Shown: in pieces, positions 17,165-28,283 of the stretch
Layout: each line of letters starts with the position of its first letter
Numbering within the stretch: position 1 is the first letter of the stretch
Origin: Microbacterium sp. LWH11-1.2
GTDB taxonomy: Bacteria > Actinomycetota > Actinomycetes > Actinomycetales > Microbacteriaceae
NCBI RefSeq assembly: GCF_038397745.1
Contig: NZ_CP151636.1
Coordinates: forward strand, 1,054,001-1,118,000
Direction of reading: 5' to 3'
DNA: 64,000 nt
Made by a program: the position numbers and the translations under genes
The notes under the pieces: generated by a model
Told to the model about the DNA's origin: nothing
What the model saw: the letters and a program-made list of their open reading frames with translations, nothing else
Database searches by the model: none

Positions 17165-19716
17165 TCGTCCGTGCTTTCCTCAGGTGTCGGTGTCGTCTCG
17201 GGGGCCGCGGTCTCGGAGTCCGCCTCCGCCTCGTCATCTGCGAGGCCTCGCTCGCCGTTTCGGGCGATGGCGAGGATGCGGTCGGCTTCCGTCGTCCGTG
17301 CGAACACCACTCCCATGGTGTCTCGGCCCTTGGCGGGCACCTCGGCCACGGCAGAGCGTACCACCTTGCCGCTGGACAGAACCACCAAGACCTCGTCGTC
17401 CTCCGAGACGATCAGACCACCCGCGAGGGTGCCCCGATCGTCGTTCAACTTGGCGACCTTGATGCCCGTTCCGCCGCGTCCCTGCACGCGATACTCCTCG
17501 ACGGCGGTGCGCTTGGCGTAGCCGCCGTCGGTCACGACGAACACGAACTTGCCGGGTGCGGCGAACGATGCCGAGAGCAGGCTGTCGTCATCGAGCTTGA
17601 ACTTCATGCCCCGCACACCCGCGGTCGCACGCCCCATCGGACGCAGCGCCTCGTCGGTCGCCTCGAACCGCACCGACATGCCGCGGCGGCTGATCAGGAG
17701 GATGTCGTCCGAGGCGTCGACCAGCAGAGCGCTGACCAGCTCATCCTCCTCGTTCAGGCGGATGGCGATCACACCGCCCTGGCGGTTGGTGTCGTATGCG
17801 TCGAGACGCGTCTTCTTGACGAGGCCCTCTCGGGTCGCGAGCACCAGGTACTCGGCGACCGCGTAGTCGCGGATGTCGAGGACCTGAGCGATGCTCTCGT
17901 CGGGCTGGAGCGCGAGGAGGTTCGCGACGTGCGTGCCCTTCGCGTCGCGGCCGGCCTCGGGAACCTCGTAGGTCTTCGCGCGATAGACGCGGCCCTTGTC
18001 GGTGAAGAAGAGCAGCCAGTGGTGCGTCGTCGTCACGAAGAAGTGCTCGACGATGTCGTCGGCCCGGAGCTGCGCGCCCTTGATGCCCTTGCCGCCGCGG
18101 TGCTGCGAGCGGTAGTTGTCGCTGCGCGTGCGCTTGATGTAGCCCTCGCGCGTGACGGTGACGACCATCTCCTCTTCGGCGATGAGGTCTTCCATCGAGA
18201 CGTCGCCGTCGAAACCGTGCAGGATGTGCGTGCGGCGCTCGTCGCCGAAGCGGTCGACGATGCCCGTGAGCTCTTCGCGGATGATGGTGCGCTGCCGGCC
18301 CTCGTCGGCGAGGATCGCCTTGTAGTCGGTGATCAGCGCTTCGAGCTCTTCCGCCTGCTCGATGATCTTCTGACGCTCGAGCGCGGCGAGGCGGCGGAGC
18401 TGCATCTGCAGGATCGCGTCGGCCTGGATGTCGTCGATGTCGAGGAGCTTCTGGAGTCCCTCGTTCGCCTCCTGCGTCGTCTGCGACCGGCGGATGAGCG
18501 CGATGACCTCGTCGAGCGCGTCGAGTGCCTTCAGGTACGCGCGCAGGATGTGCATGCGCTTCTCGGCCTCGATGAGGCGGTACTGCGTGCGGCGGACGAT
18601 CACCTCGATCTGGTGAGTGATCCAGTACGAGACGAAGCCGTCGATCGCGAGCGTGCGCGGGACGCCGTCGACGATCGCCAGCATGTTGGCGCCGAAGTTC
18701 TCCTGCAGCTGCGTGTGCTTGTAGAGGTTGTTCAGCACGACCTTCGCGACCGCGTCGCGCTTGAGCACGACGACGAGACGCTGACCGGTGCGGTCGGACG
18801 ACTCGTCGCGGATGTCGGCGATGCCGGTGATCTTGCCGTCACGAGCGAGGTCGCCGATCTTCACCGCGACGTTGTCGGGGTTGACCTGGTACGGCAGCTC
18901 GGTGATCACGAGGCACGTGCGGCCCTGGATCTCCTCGACGTTGACGACGGCGCGCATCGTGATCGAGCCGCGTCCCGTGCGGTACGCCTCGTGGATGCCC
19001 TTGGTGCCGAGGATCTGCGCGCCGGTCGGGAAGTCCGGACCGGGGATGCGCTGGATCAGGCCGTCGAGCAGCTCCTCGCGGCTGATACCCGCGTTGTCGA
19101 GCGCCCAGAGCGCGGCATCCGCCACCTCGCGCAGGTTGTGCGGGGGGATGTTCGTCGCCATGCCGACCGCGATGCCGACGGAGCCGTTGACGAGCAGGTT
19201 GGGGAACCGGGCCGGGAGGACCGTCGGCTCCTGCGTCTGACCGTCGTAGTTGTCCTGGAAGTCGACCGTGTCTTCCTCGATGTCGCGCACCATCTCGAGC
19301 GCGAGCGGAGCCATCTTGGTCTCGGTGTATCGGGGGGCGGCCGCCCCCATGTTGCCGGGGGAGCCGAAGTTTCCCTGACCGAGCGCGAGCGGGTAGCGCA
19401 GCGCCCACGGCTGCACCAGACGCACGAGCGCGTCGTAGATCGCCGTGTCACCGTGCGGGTGGTACTGCCCCATGACCTCGCCGACCACGCGGGCGCACTT
19501 CGAGAAGGACTTGTCGGGACGGAAACCGCCGTCGTACATGCCGTAGATCACGCGGCGGTGCACGGGCTTCAGGCCGTCGCGCACATCCGGGAGGGCACGA
19601 CCGACGATGACGGCCATCGCGTAGTCGAGATAGCTGCGCTGCATCTCGGACTGCAGGTCGACCTGGTCGATCTTGCCGTGATCGTGCGCCGGCTCGGGGC
19701 GTTCTTCGTCAGTCAT
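17161..19716 (-). CDS. gyrA: DNA gyrase subunit A
   Basis: GyrA is the breakage-reunion subunit of DNA gyrase, which introduces negative supercoils with GyrB. The 851-residue protein has the winged-helix/tower domain with [16 protein letters not shown] (about 40-55), the catalytic Tyr130 in AAPRYTE, and a C-terminal beta-pinwheel with the gyrase-box-like [10 protein letters not shown]. The quinolone-determining segment is [16 protein letters not shown], with Thr91 and Asp95 at the E. coli Ser83 and Asp87 positions. Thr there may be the normal residue of this lineage. The gene follows gyrB with a 90-bp gap carrying a palindromic repeat. Confidence 0.98.
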   Translation of the reverse strand: MTDEERPEPAHDHGKIDQVDLQSEMQRSYLDYAMAVIVGRALPDVRDGLKPVHRRVIYGMYDGGFRPDKSFSKCARVVGEVMGQYHPHGDTAIYDALVRLVQPWALRYPLALGQGNFGSPGNMGAAAPRYTETKMAPLALEMVRDIEEDTVDFQDNYDGQTQEPTVLPARFPNLLVNGSVGIAVGMATNIPPHNLREVADAALWALDNAGISREELLDGLIQRIPGPDFPTGAQILGTKGIHEAYRTGRGSITMRAVVNVEEIQGRTCLVITELPYQVNPDNVAVKIGDLARDGKITGIADIRDESSDRTGQRLVVVLKRDAVAKVVLNNLYKHTQLQENFGANMLAIVDGVPRTLAIDGFVSYWITHQIEVIVRRTQYRLIEAEKRMHILRAYLKALDALDEVIALIRRSQTTQEANEGLQKLLDIDDIQADAILQMQLRRLAALERQKIIEQAEELEALITDYKAILADEGRQRTIIREELTGIVDRFGDERRTHILHGFDGDVSMEDLIAEEEMVVTVTREGYIKRTRSDNYRSQHRGGKGIKGAQLRADDIVEHFFVTTTHHWLLFFTDKGRVYRAKTYEVPEAGRDAKGTHVANLLALQPDESIAQVLDIRDYAVAEYLVLATREGLVKKTRLDAYDTNRQGGVIAIRLNEEDELVSALLVDASDDILLISRRGMSVRFEATDEALRPMGRATAGVRGMKFKLDDDSLLSASFAAPGKFVFVVTDGGYAKRTAVEEYRVQGRGGTGIKVAKLNDDRGTLAGGLIVSEDDEVLVVLSSGKVVRSAVAEVPAKGRDTMGVVFARTTEADRILAIARNGERGLADDEAEADSETAAPETTPTPEESTDE

Positions 19717-19742
19717 GTCTTTTCGATTCCGGTCGTTCAGTT

Positions 19743-19800
19743 CTGGGTCGCTGAGCTTGTCGAAGCGTCTGGGTGCCCTTCGACAAGCTCAGGGACCCAG
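19743..19800. repeat. Palindromic repeat, inverted pair between gyrB and gyrA
   Basis: Two arms, CTGGGTCGCTGAGCTTGTCG... at 19743-19767 and ...CGACAAGCTCAGGGACCCAG at 19776-19800, form a long hairpin with a short loop. It is the complete form of the dispersed element whose single arms occur elsewhere in the window. Between co-directional gyrB and gyrA it may act as an mRNA stabiliser or partial terminator. Confidence 0.8.
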
Positions 19801-19806
19801 GGTTCG

Positions 19807-21915
<2,109 letters not shown>

Positions 21916-21958
21916 TCACGAACTCCCATTCTAGCGGGATTTCGTCACGATATGCGGC

Positions 21959-21985
21959 TCAGAGGCCGCGTGTGGCCCTCTGAGC
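21959..21985. terminator. Hairpin after dciA, before gyrB
   Basis: CTCAGAGGCC pairs with GGCCCTCTGAG (one bulge) around a 6-base loop, downstream of the dnaN-recF-dciA group. There is no strong T tract, so it may attenuate rather than stop transcription into gyrB. Confidence 0.45.
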
Positions 21986-22009
21986 GTTTCAGACCCCTCG
22001 CATGGTGCC

Positions 22010-22513
22010 CTACCCGTAGGTATCGCGTGGGCCCCGTCCTGGAACGGCTCTGGGACCCCATTTCCAGGAGGGAACGTCCGGTCCGATGAAGCGGAGGTTC
22101 TCCACACCGGCATCCGGATAGCGCCGACCGATCTCGGTGAGGATGGTCGCGCGCATGAACTGGAGGTTCTTCGCCCAGGCCGTCGAATCGCACTTCACGG
22201 TCAGCAGTCCGCGCTCCAGGGAGACCGGTTCGGAGTGCTTCGCCGTGTCGGCACCGGCGAGATCGGCCCACTGGCGCACCAGGTCCTCGCGTGCCAGGGT
22301 CGTCTGCCATCCGGAGTCCCGACTCAGCCGATCGAGCACGGCACCCAGGGATCCGGGATCCCGGCCGGGGGTGAACGGCGCGTTCTCGTCGTCGACGATC
22401 CGGCGCTTGCGTTTCCACGAGGTGGAACTCGGCTTGAGTCCTCGCAGACGCAGATAGGTGGCCACCGTCTCGGGAACCTCGGCGGCCGCAGGAGTGGACG
22501 CGGCGTCAGTCAT
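22010..22513 (-). CDS. dciA: DUF721/DciA family protein, putative replicative helicase loader
   Basis: From ATG 22513 (MTDAASTPAAAEVPE) the protein has 167 residues. The start overlaps the recF stop by 8 bases. The C-terminal DUF721 domain shows VRQWADLAGADTAKHSEPVSLERGLLTVKCDSTAWAKNLQFMRATIL, followed by VENLRFIG. DciA proteins load or assist DnaB in bacteria lacking DnaC, and the domain is found between recF and gyrB in actinobacteria. The N-terminal 60 residues are basic (SSTSWKRKRRIV) and may bind DNA. Confidence 0.92.
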   Translation of the reverse strand: MTDAASTPAAAEVPETVATYLRLRGLKPSSTSWKRKRRIVDDENAPFTPGRDPGSLGAVLDRLSRDSGWQTTLAREDLVRQWADLAGADTAKHSEPVSLERGLLTVKCDSTAWAKNLQFMRATILTEIGRRYPDAGVENLRFIGPDVPSWKWGPRAVPGRGPRDTYG

Positions 22514-23735
22514 CTTCGCCCGTCTCCTCTGCGCTGGGTCCCTCGGTCTGTCCAGGGGTTCGTTCATCGCTGATCGTGCCGGCGCTGATCCGCACCACAT
22601 GGGCGTGCAGCACCGCGGGGATATCCTCCTCCACCGCCGCCGTGACCACCACCTGCTCGTACGCCGCGGTCAGTGACGCGAGTCGCTGACGACGGTCGGC
22701 ATCGAGCTCGGCGAACACGTCGTCCAGGATGAGCACCGGGTCACCGGCGGGGGATTCGCTCCGCAGCAGTTCCGCCGACGCGAGGCGCAGCGCCAGAGCC
22801 ACCGACCACGACTCGCCGTGCGAGGCGTAGCCCTTCACCGGCAGATCCCGCACCCGCAGCACGAGGTCGTCGCGATGCGGACCGGTGAGCGTGAGGCCCC
22901 GGTCGAGTTCATTGGAGCGCTTGGCGGCGAGAGAGGCGCGGAACATCTCGGCGATCAGACGTGTCTCGCCGACCTTGTCATACGGCGCCGGCCCATCGGC
23001 ATCCGTCGGCTCGGCGACGTCTTCCTCAGGGTCGCCGCCGCTCACCGACAGGGCCCACTCGAGTTGAGGACGATGGTCTTCGCCGGCGATCGCCGCGTAG
23101 GCATCGGCCACCGGCTGCTGAAGATCGGCGGCGAGACGCTGACGAGCGGTGATGATCTCGGAGCCCAGCGCGACGAGCTTGTCATCCCACACATCGAGGG
23201 TGCTGAGACCCTCCCCGCGGATGCCGCGCGCACGCGCCGACTTCAGCAGGGCGTTACGCTGCTTCAGCACCCGGTCATAGTCGCCCAGCACCGCCGCCAT
23301 CCGCGGTGTGCGCTGGATGAGGAGCTGATCGGCGAAACGTCGACGTGCGGACGGGTCGCCGCGCACGATCTGCAGATCCTCCGGAGCGAACAGGACGACG
23401 TGCGCATACCGCGGCAGCTCGTTCGCCTTCGACGGGGAGCCGTTGATGCGCGCCTTGTTGGATCCCTGACGATTCAGCTGCACCTCGACGAGGACCTTGC
23501 GCTCTCCGTGCGACAGCCGCGCGCGGATGATTGCGTACTCCTGGCCGTCGCGCACCATCGGCGCATCCGACGACACCCGGTGCGAACCCAGGGTCGCGAG
23601 GAAGACGACGGCCTCGGCCAGATTCGTCTTGCCCTGGCCGTTGCGGCCGACGAGAACGTTCGGGCCGCTGTGAAGAGCGAGTTCAGCGGTCGCGTAGTTG
23701 CGGAAATCGACCAAGCTCAGGTGTTCCACAATCAC
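22506..23735 (-). CDS. recF: DNA replication and repair protein RecF
   Basis: RecF is an SMC-like ATPase that helps RecO/RecR load RecA at gaps. The 409-residue protein has Walker A GRNGQGKTN (G30-N38; K36, T37), the ABC signature region LTGPHRDDLVL, and Walker B DPVLILDDVFAELDADRR. The start MIVEHLSLVDFRNY is the family norm. The C-terminal tail is longer than E. coli RecF. It is expressed with dnaN upstream and dciA downstream, which overlaps it. Confidence 0.96.
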   Translation of the reverse strand: MIVEHLSLVDFRNYATAELALHSGPNVLVGRNGQGKTNLAEAVVFLATLGSHRVSSDAPMVRDGQEYAIIRARLSHGERKVLVEVQLNRQGSNKARINGSPSKANELPRYAHVVLFAPEDLQIVRGDPSARRRFADQLLIQRTPRMAAVLGDYDRVLKQRNALLKSARARGIRGEGLSTLDVWDDKLVALGSEIITARQRLAADLQQPVADAYAAIAGEDHRPQLEWALSVSGGDPEEDVAEPTDADGPAPYDKVGETRLIAEMFRASLAAKRSNELDRGLTLTGPHRDDLVLRVRDLPVKGYASHGESWSVALALRLASAELLRSESPAGDPVLILDDVFAELDADRRQRLASLTAAYEQVVVTAAVEEDIPAVLHAHVVRISAGTISDERTPGQTEGPSAEETGEDD

Positions 23736-23800
23736 GAGGGTCAGCCTACCTTCGGGGTCCGACAGTCTTGGGGTGAGCAGGGTGGCGTCGAGGCGGACGC

Positions 23801-23880
23801 GGGGACGCTCCCTTCGTTCGCAGAGCGGGTTCCCTCCCGCTGCGCGGGCCCCTCCCGATGCTCACTCCGGGAGCATCCCC
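23801..23880. repeat. Structured dispersed element, copy A
   Basis: An 80-bp element bounded by the inverted termini GGGGACGCTCCC and GGGAGCATCCCC (one mismatch). It has an internal CCCGC-tgc-GCGGG hairpin and the shared interior word CCTCCCGATGCTCA. Copies B (30610-30697) and C (36965-37042, opposite orientation) share the layout. Confidence 0.8.
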
Positions 23881-23888
23881 ACGTCCTC

Positions 23889-23922
23889 AGGTTTCGCGTA
23901 TCGCGAGGTTTCGCGTATCGCG
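23889..23922. repeat. 17-bp tandem repeat
   Basis: AGGTTTCGCGTATCGCG occurs twice without gap (23889-23905, 23906-23922). The inner CGCGTATCGCG is nearly palindromic. Confidence 0.8.
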
Positions 23923-24000
23923 TGGGAGATGCGAGGGATACGGGGGTGGCAGCGCCTCGCTTCGCTCTCCGACTGCGTGCGATATCCGCGGTTGCCTGGT

Positions 24001-24029
24001 CGTTGAGCGAGCGGAGCGAGACGAAACGT
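24001..24029. repeat. 29-bp dispersed repeat, copy 1
   Basis: The segment beginning CGTTGAGCGAGCGGAGCGAG and ending ACGAAACGT recurs in reverse orientation at 37066-37094 with one mismatch. Both copies lie close to a structured element (copies A and C). Confidence 0.8.
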
Positions 24030-24038
24030 GCCCCCTTG

Positions 24039-24063
24039 CTGGGTCCCTGAGCTTGTCGAAGGG
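24039..24063. repeat. Palindromic repeat unit (TTGTCGAAGGG family), single arm
   Basis: GGGTCCCTGAGCTTGTCGAA followed by GGG, same unit as 16721-16746 and 19743-19800, placed just beyond the dnaN stop. Confidence 0.7.
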
Positions 24064-24085
24064 AGCCGAGACGGCGACGGGTAGG

Positions 24086-25228
24086 TCAGCGAAGGAGGAG
24101 GTTGGGCTGCAGCAGGTATTTGAACGAGTCGAGACCGGCCTGATCCACCGAGGTCTGGCTCGTGATGAGGACCGGACTCAGCTTGTTGGCGTTGTCGCTC
24201 GACGTGAAGGTCACGCGGACGAACTCGCTCTTCACAGCGCCGAGCGCCTCGATCAGGTACTGCGGGTTCAGACCGAGGGTGACCTCGTCGCCACCCGAGA
24301 GGATCGCGTCAACCGACTCGGACGCACGCGCGTGCTCGCTGCCCGAGGCATCCATCGTGACGCTGTCGCTCGTGAACGTGAACCGCAGCGGAGCGGCACG
24401 GTCGAGAACCAGCGACACACGACGCACGGCCTCGACGAGATCTGCCGTGTTGACCACCGCGTAGTGATCGGTCTGCTCGGGGAAGAGACGACGGACCGGC
24501 GGGAAGTTGCCTTTGATCAGCAGCGAGGTGACGGTCTTGTTCCCCGCGGTGAAGGCGATGATCTCACGCTCACCGGCACCCGAGAAGGCGATCTGGATCG
24601 TGCCGGCGTGGCCGAAAGTCTTCCCGACCTCGACGAGGGTGCGCGCGGGGACGAGCGCGGTGGCCTCGACCTCTTCGCCGTCCCACGGCACGTCGCGGAT
24701 CGAGACCCGGTAACGGTCGGTCGCGACGAGGCTGAGGCTCTGGCCGGAGACGGCGAGCTGCACACCGGTCAGCACGGGGGTGACGTCGTCGCGCGACGCG
24801 GCGAAGCCGACCTGCGCGATCGCCGTGCCGAAGTCGTCGGCGGGAACCACACCGGAGGATCCCGAGACCTCGGGGATCGACGGATATTCCTCGACGGGCA
24901 TGGCGGCGAGGGTGAATCGGGCGGAGCCGCAGGTGACGGTGATCCCACCGTCGTCTTCGACGGCGATCTCGATCGGAGCGTTCGGCAGACGGCTGGCGAT
25001 GTCGGAGAGCAGGCGGCCGTGGACGAGGATCGTGCCGGGCGTCTCGACCGTGGCCTCGATGGTGGTGCGAGCGGATGCCTCGTAGTCGAAAGCCGAGAGG
25101 GTGAGGCCTGAGCCGTCTGCCTCGATCAGCACACCGGCGAGGATCGGCTGCGGGTTCCGCTGCGGGAGGAGCTTGACGACGAACGACACTGCCTCGCTGA
25201 AGACATCGCGGTTGACCTGAAACCTCAC
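24086..25228 (-). CDS. dnaN: DNA polymerase III sliding clamp (beta subunit)
   Basis: DnaN forms the ring that tethers DNA polymerase III to DNA. From GTG 25228 the protein has 380 residues, beginning (M)RFQVNRDVFSEAVSFVVKLLP as actinobacterial clamps do. AAGGGAG lies six bases upstream, so this start is preferred to ATG 25258, which adds ten non-conserved residues. Three clamp domains are evident, with PQPILAGVLIEADG and FTLAAMPVEEYPSIP in the first. A C-terminal FKYLLQPNLLLR stands where MPMRL is typical. The downstream gap to recF is unusually long. Confidence 0.97.
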   Translation of the reverse strand: MRFQVNRDVFSEAVSFVVKLLPQRNPQPILAGVLIEADGSGLTLSAFDYEASARTTIEATVETPGTILVHGRLLSDIASRLPNAPIEIAVEDDGGITVTCGSARFTLAAMPVEEYPSIPEVSGSSGVVPADDFGTAIAQVGFAASRDDVTPVLTGVQLAVSGQSLSLVATDRYRVSIRDVPWDGEEVEATALVPARTLVEVGKTFGHAGTIQIAFSGAGEREIIAFTAGNKTVTSLLIKGNFPPVRRLFPEQTDHYAVVNTADLVEAVRRVSLVLDRAAPLRFTFTSDSVTMDASGSEHARASESVDAILSGGDEVTLGLNPQYLIEALGAVKSEFVRVTFTSSDNANKLSPVLITSQTSVDQAGLDSFKYLLQPNLLLR

Positions 25229-25722
25229 GGGTGCTCCCTTGTCGTCGATCTGTGACATGTCGTCGTCAGTCCTGCCGGTGCAGGGCTTCCCATGCTAGCC
25301 CCACACTCCCGCGTATCCCTACGCTCGGAGGTTTTGTGATCCGCTCGGCGCTCGTCCCCATCGTCTGGTGATCGGATCGCCGCTTCAAAGGGTTAACTCC
25401 TTAACGGTGTTAACCGCTGTGGATTCTGTGGATAACTCGGTGGATAGCAGACGCGAGTAAGGAACTACACGGCTGTCACTTGTGGAATCCCTGAGGAATC
25501 CGCGGGTTCACGGCATCCACCCTCTCTTCGCCGTCCCCGTAGTTATCCACAGGTTTGACGTCTGAGCTCACATTCGTCCCGATGGTTTCCCGGATCATCC
25601 ACAAGTTATCCACATGTGCATAGAGGCATTTATCGGATGCTGCGCAGGCGTGTCGGGACAACGAAAAGGGGGACACGGCACCGGGATCGGTGTCGTGTCC
25701 CCCTTCCGGAGGCGGCGTGAGG
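25229..25722. other. oriC: Chromosomal replication origin region (oriC)
   Basis: The dnaN-dnaA gap holds three perfect DnaA boxes (TTATCCACA, either strand) at 25427-25435 (minus), 25543-25551 and 25606-25614. Near-matches include 25418-25426 and 25595-25603 (TCATCCACA). An AT-richer inverted repeat GGTTAAC...GTTAACC at 25391-25415, with an extra TTAAC between the arms, is a candidate unwinding element. Position between dnaN and dnaA, box density and the switch in gene orientation around dnaA/rpmH agree with oriC. Confidence 0.93.
25664..25707 (-). terminator. Terminator of dnaA
   Basis: AAGGGGGACACGGCACC (25666-25682) pairs with GGTGTCGTGTCCCCCTT (25689-25705) with a single G-T position and a 6-base loop, just past the dnaA stop. 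The minus-strand continuation TTTTCG supplies a short T tract. Confidence 0.85.
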
Positions 25723-27114
25723 TCAGCGCCGGCCGAGCTGCGTCGTGATCTCAGTGACCTGGTTGTAGATCGAACGTCGCTCCTTCATGAGCTCGCTGAT
25801 CTTCTTGTAGGCGTACATCACCGTGGTGTGGTCCCTGTTGCCGAAGAGCTGTCCGATCTTGGGCAGCGAGAGGCTGGTCCGCTCACGGCACAGGTACATC
25901 GCGATCTGACGGGCGGTGGCGATCTGCTGCGAGCGACTGGAGCCGTAGAGGTCGTCGACCGTGAGCTTGAAGTACTGCGCGGTGGCCGTGATGATGTCGG
26001 TCGGCGAGATGATGTTGTCCTCGGCCGTGTCGATGATGTCGCGGAGCACGGTCTGCGCGAGGGAGATGTCGAGCGACGAGCGGTTGAGGCTCGCGAAGGC
26101 GGAGACCCGGATGAGGGCGCCCTCGAGCTCGCGGATGTTCGACGAGACCACGGTCGCGATGTACTCGAGCACCTCGTCGGGGATGTGGAGAGCCTCGCTC
26201 TGCGCCTTCTTGCGGAGGATCGCGATGCGCGTCTCCAGGTCGGGAGCCTGCACGTCGGTGATCAGACCCCACTCGAAGCGGCTGCGCATCCGGTCTTCGA
26301 AGCCGGTCAGGTGCTTCGGGGCGACATCGCTCGTGATCACGACCTGCTTGTTGTGGTCGTGCAGCGTGTTGAAGGTGTGGAAGAACGCCTCCTGCGTCTC
26401 GGCTCGACCCTGCAGGAACTGGATGTCGTCGATGAGGAGGATGTCGACGTCGCGGTAGCGCGCCTGGAACGCGGCTCCGCGGTTGTTTGCGATCGAGTTG
26501 ATGAAGTCGTTCGTGAACTCCTCGCTCGAGACGTAGCGCACCTTGACGCCGGCGTAGAGCGATTGGGCGTAGTCGCCGATGGCGTGAAGGAGGTGCGTCT
26601 TGCCGAGTCCCGAGTCCCCGTAGATGAAGAGGGGGTTGTAGGCCTTGGCCGGCGCCTCGGCGACCGCGACCGCCGCCGCGTGTGCGAAGCGGTTGGACTG
26701 GCCGATGACGAAGTTGTCGAAGGTGTACTTCGGGTTGAGCCGGGATTCGTGGCGCAGCTGTGTGGGCTGCTCCATGGGTGACTCGACGCGCACGGGCTCG
26801 TGTCGGCCGAAGTCGGCGACGGCGATCGGTGCGGTCGGCTGCTCGGCGAGTTCGTGGTTCACGACGACGCGGTAGGAGGTGACCTCCTCGCCGATGTGGG
26901 AGAGGGCCTCCATGATCGGCAGCCGCAGACGCTTGTTGATCTGCGCGGCGGTGAGATCGTTGGGCACCTCGAGGTAGAGCGTCGCGGCCATCACACCGGC
27001 CGGGACCGCCAGGCTCAGGAAGCCCTGCAACTGCGGCGTGACCCGGTCGTCGTCCACCAGGAGCTCCTGCACCGTGGTCCAGATCGGAACGTCGGGCTGG
27101 GCTGGTGAGGACAT
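25723..27114 (-). CDS. dnaA: Chromosomal replication initiator DnaA
   Basis: DnaA-ATP binds the oriC boxes and melts the origin. From ATG 27114 (MSSPAQPDVPIWTTV) the protein has 463 residues; GGAG precedes this start and the longer frame adds non-conserved residues. Domain I (1-85) is followed by a short linker, then the AAA+ domain with LNPKYTFDNFVIGQSNRFA, Walker A GDSGLGKTH (166-174) and Walker B LLIDDIQF (D229, D230). Domain IV carries the box-binding signature GNRDHTTVMYAYKKI. DnaA boxes upstream at 27162 and 27262 suggest autoregulation. Confidence 0.98.
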   Translation of the reverse strand: MSSPAQPDVPIWTTVQELLVDDDRVTPQLQGFLSLAVPAGVMAATLYLEVPNDLTAAQINKRLRLPIMEALSHIGEEVTSYRVVVNHELAEQPTAPIAVADFGRHEPVRVESPMEQPTQLRHESRLNPKYTFDNFVIGQSNRFAHAAAVAVAEAPAKAYNPLFIYGDSGLGKTHLLHAIGDYAQSLYAGVKVRYVSSEEFTNDFINSIANNRGAAFQARYRDVDILLIDDIQFLQGRAETQEAFFHTFNTLHDHNKQVVITSDVAPKHLTGFEDRMRSRFEWGLITDVQAPDLETRIAILRKKAQSEALHIPDEVLEYIATVVSSNIRELEGALIRVSAFASLNRSSLDISLAQTVLRDIIDTAEDNIISPTDIITATAQYFKLTVDDLYGSSRSQQIATARQIAMYLCRERTSLSLPKIGQLFGNRDHTTVMYAYKKISELMKERRSIYNQVTEITTQLGRR

Positions 27115-27432
27115 GACGCTCCGGACGGGGATTCGATGAGGGCTCCGACGTGCCGTGCCCCTGTGGATAACTTCGGTTGCCACGGTAGTCATCGCGGCTG
27201 GGAACGGCAACCTGCCCCGGGAATTCCGCGCGCGTGTCATGCGCCCCGGGCGTGCCCCGGTTGTGGATAATGGCTGTGCGGTTCGTGACGGGTCCCCGCC
27301 GCTCCAGCGCGCAGATTTGCTCTGCGCGCCGGCAGGACGTACCCTTACTTGGTTGACTTATGCCATTTTTTTGGCAGTTCCCCATGTCTCCGGTCGCAGT
27401 GAACCCGGTGGCAGTATTCCCGGAGTGATTCC
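27115..27432. promoter_or_regulatory. Divergent dnaA / rpmH promoter region
   Basis: This 318-bp gap holds two perfect DnaA boxes on the minus strand (TGTGGATAA at 27162-27170 and 27262-27270, exactly 100 bp apart), in the likely dnaA promoter. A rpmH promoter candidate is TTGCTC (27317-27322), 17-bp spacer, TACCCT (27340-27345). No other gene fits here. Confidence 0.7.
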
Positions 27433-27570
27433 ATGACTAAGCGCACTTTCCAGCCCAACAACCGTCGTCGCGCCAAGAAGCACGGCTTCCGCGCTCGCAT
27501 GCGCACGCGCGCCGGCCGCGGCATCCTCGCTGCCCGCCGCGCGAAGGGCCGCACCGAGCTCTCCGCGTAG
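27433..27570 (+). CDS. rpmH: 50S ribosomal protein L34
   Basis: The 45-residue protein [20 protein letters not shown]...[17 protein letters not shown] is a full-length L34: highly basic, with the conserved [16 protein letters not shown] start. It lies six bases before rnpA, the usual pair next to dnaA. Confidence 0.98.
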   Translation: MTKRTFQPNNRRRAKKHGFRARMRTRAGRGILAARRAKGRTELSA

Positions 27571-27576
27571 TCCGCT

Positions 27577-27933
27577 GTGCTCGCCCGCCCGTATCGGCTG
27601 ACCCGCGGGAGCGACTATCGACTGGTCGTTCGCCGCGGATCGCGTTGTGGCGGGTCGAGCGTCATCACGTCGATGATGTCGACGGGTGAGAGCAGGGCCG
27701 CACGGTTCGGATTCATCATCAGCAAGCAGGTGGGCACCGCCGTGGTGCGCAACACGGTGCGTCGGCGTCTGAAAGCCGTCTGCGCGGATGCGCTCCCGCG
27801 CGTACCCGAGGGCACGGATGTCGTCATCCGTGCCCTTCCTGCATCCGCGACGGCGTCCTTCGCCGAGCTCAGCGCGGATGTGAACCGCTGTCTCGGCCGG
27901 CTGGCGCCGGTGTCGACGGCTGGCACCTCATGA
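27577..27933 (+). CDS. rnpA: Ribonuclease P protein component
   Basis: RnpA is the protein subunit of RNase P, which trims tRNA 5' ends. The 118-residue protein starts at GTG 27577 and begins MLARPYRLTRGSDYRLVVRRGSR. It holds the RNA-binding signature GTAVVRNTVRRRLKAV (RNR-type motif). It overlaps yidD by four bases. The C-terminus is slightly longer than in Bacillus. Confidence 0.96.
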   Translation: MLARPYRLTRGSDYRLVVRRGSRCGGSSVITSMMSTGESRAARFGFIISKQVGTAVVRNTVRRRLKAVCADALPRVPEGTDVVIRALPASATASFAELSADVNRCLGRLAPVSTAGTS

Positions 27934-28280
27934 CCGCACTGCCGGCATCGTCGATCGGCTCGGCTCGGATGCAGTCCCGCGACCTCGTGCGCAGCATCCC
28001 TCTGATACCGCGGAATCTTGTGCTGGGATTCCTGACCGCGTATCGCAAGACCATCTCTCCTCTGTATGGAGATGTCTGTGCGTACTACCCCAGCTGTTCC
28101 GCTTACGCTGTAGGTGCGGTGCAGCAGCACGGCGCCGTGCGGGGAACGCTGTTCTCTGCGTGGCGCATCCTCCGCTGCAATCCCTGGACTCGCGGCGGCG
28201 TCGATGACGTCCGTCCGCACGAACACTTCCGCTACGACCTGACTGCTCACGGTTTCGTCGTCCCTTCCCGAAAGGACTGA
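27930..28280 (+). CDS. yidD: Membrane protein insertion efficiency factor YidD
   Basis: The 116-residue protein carries the YidD core: YRKTISPLYGDVCAYYPSCSAYAVGAVQQHGAVRGTLFSAWRILRCNPWTRGGVDDV, with the three conserved Cys. It is thought to assist YidC at the inner face of the membrane. The ATGA overlap with rnpA and the 3-bp gap to yidC show tight coupling. Confidence 0.95.
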   Translation: MTALPASSIGSARMQSRDLVRSIPLIPRNLVLGFLTAYRKTISPLYGDVCAYYPSCSAYAVGAVQQHGAVRGTLFSAWRILRCNPWTRGGVDDVRPHEHFRYDLTAHGFVVPSRKD

Positions 28281-28283
28281 ACG

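Larger units (their letters stand above)
23736..24085. other. Repeat-rich gap between dnaN and recF
   Basis: This 350-bp gap between two co-directional genes that are usually adjacent is filled by repeats: a structured element (23801-23880), a 17-bp tandem repeat (23889-23922), a 29-bp repeat (24001-24029) and a palindromic repeat arm (24039-24063). No open frame in it looks genuine. Confidence 0.7.

Noticed and set aside
19500..19530. Thr at the GyrA Ser83-equivalent position as a quinolone-resistance change
   Set aside because: Thr may well be the normal residue in this lineage; one sequence cannot show an acquired mutation.
25476..25676. A 66-codon minus-strand frame in oriC
   Set aside because: It spans DnaA boxes, lies in non-coding origin sequence and has no ribosome binding site.
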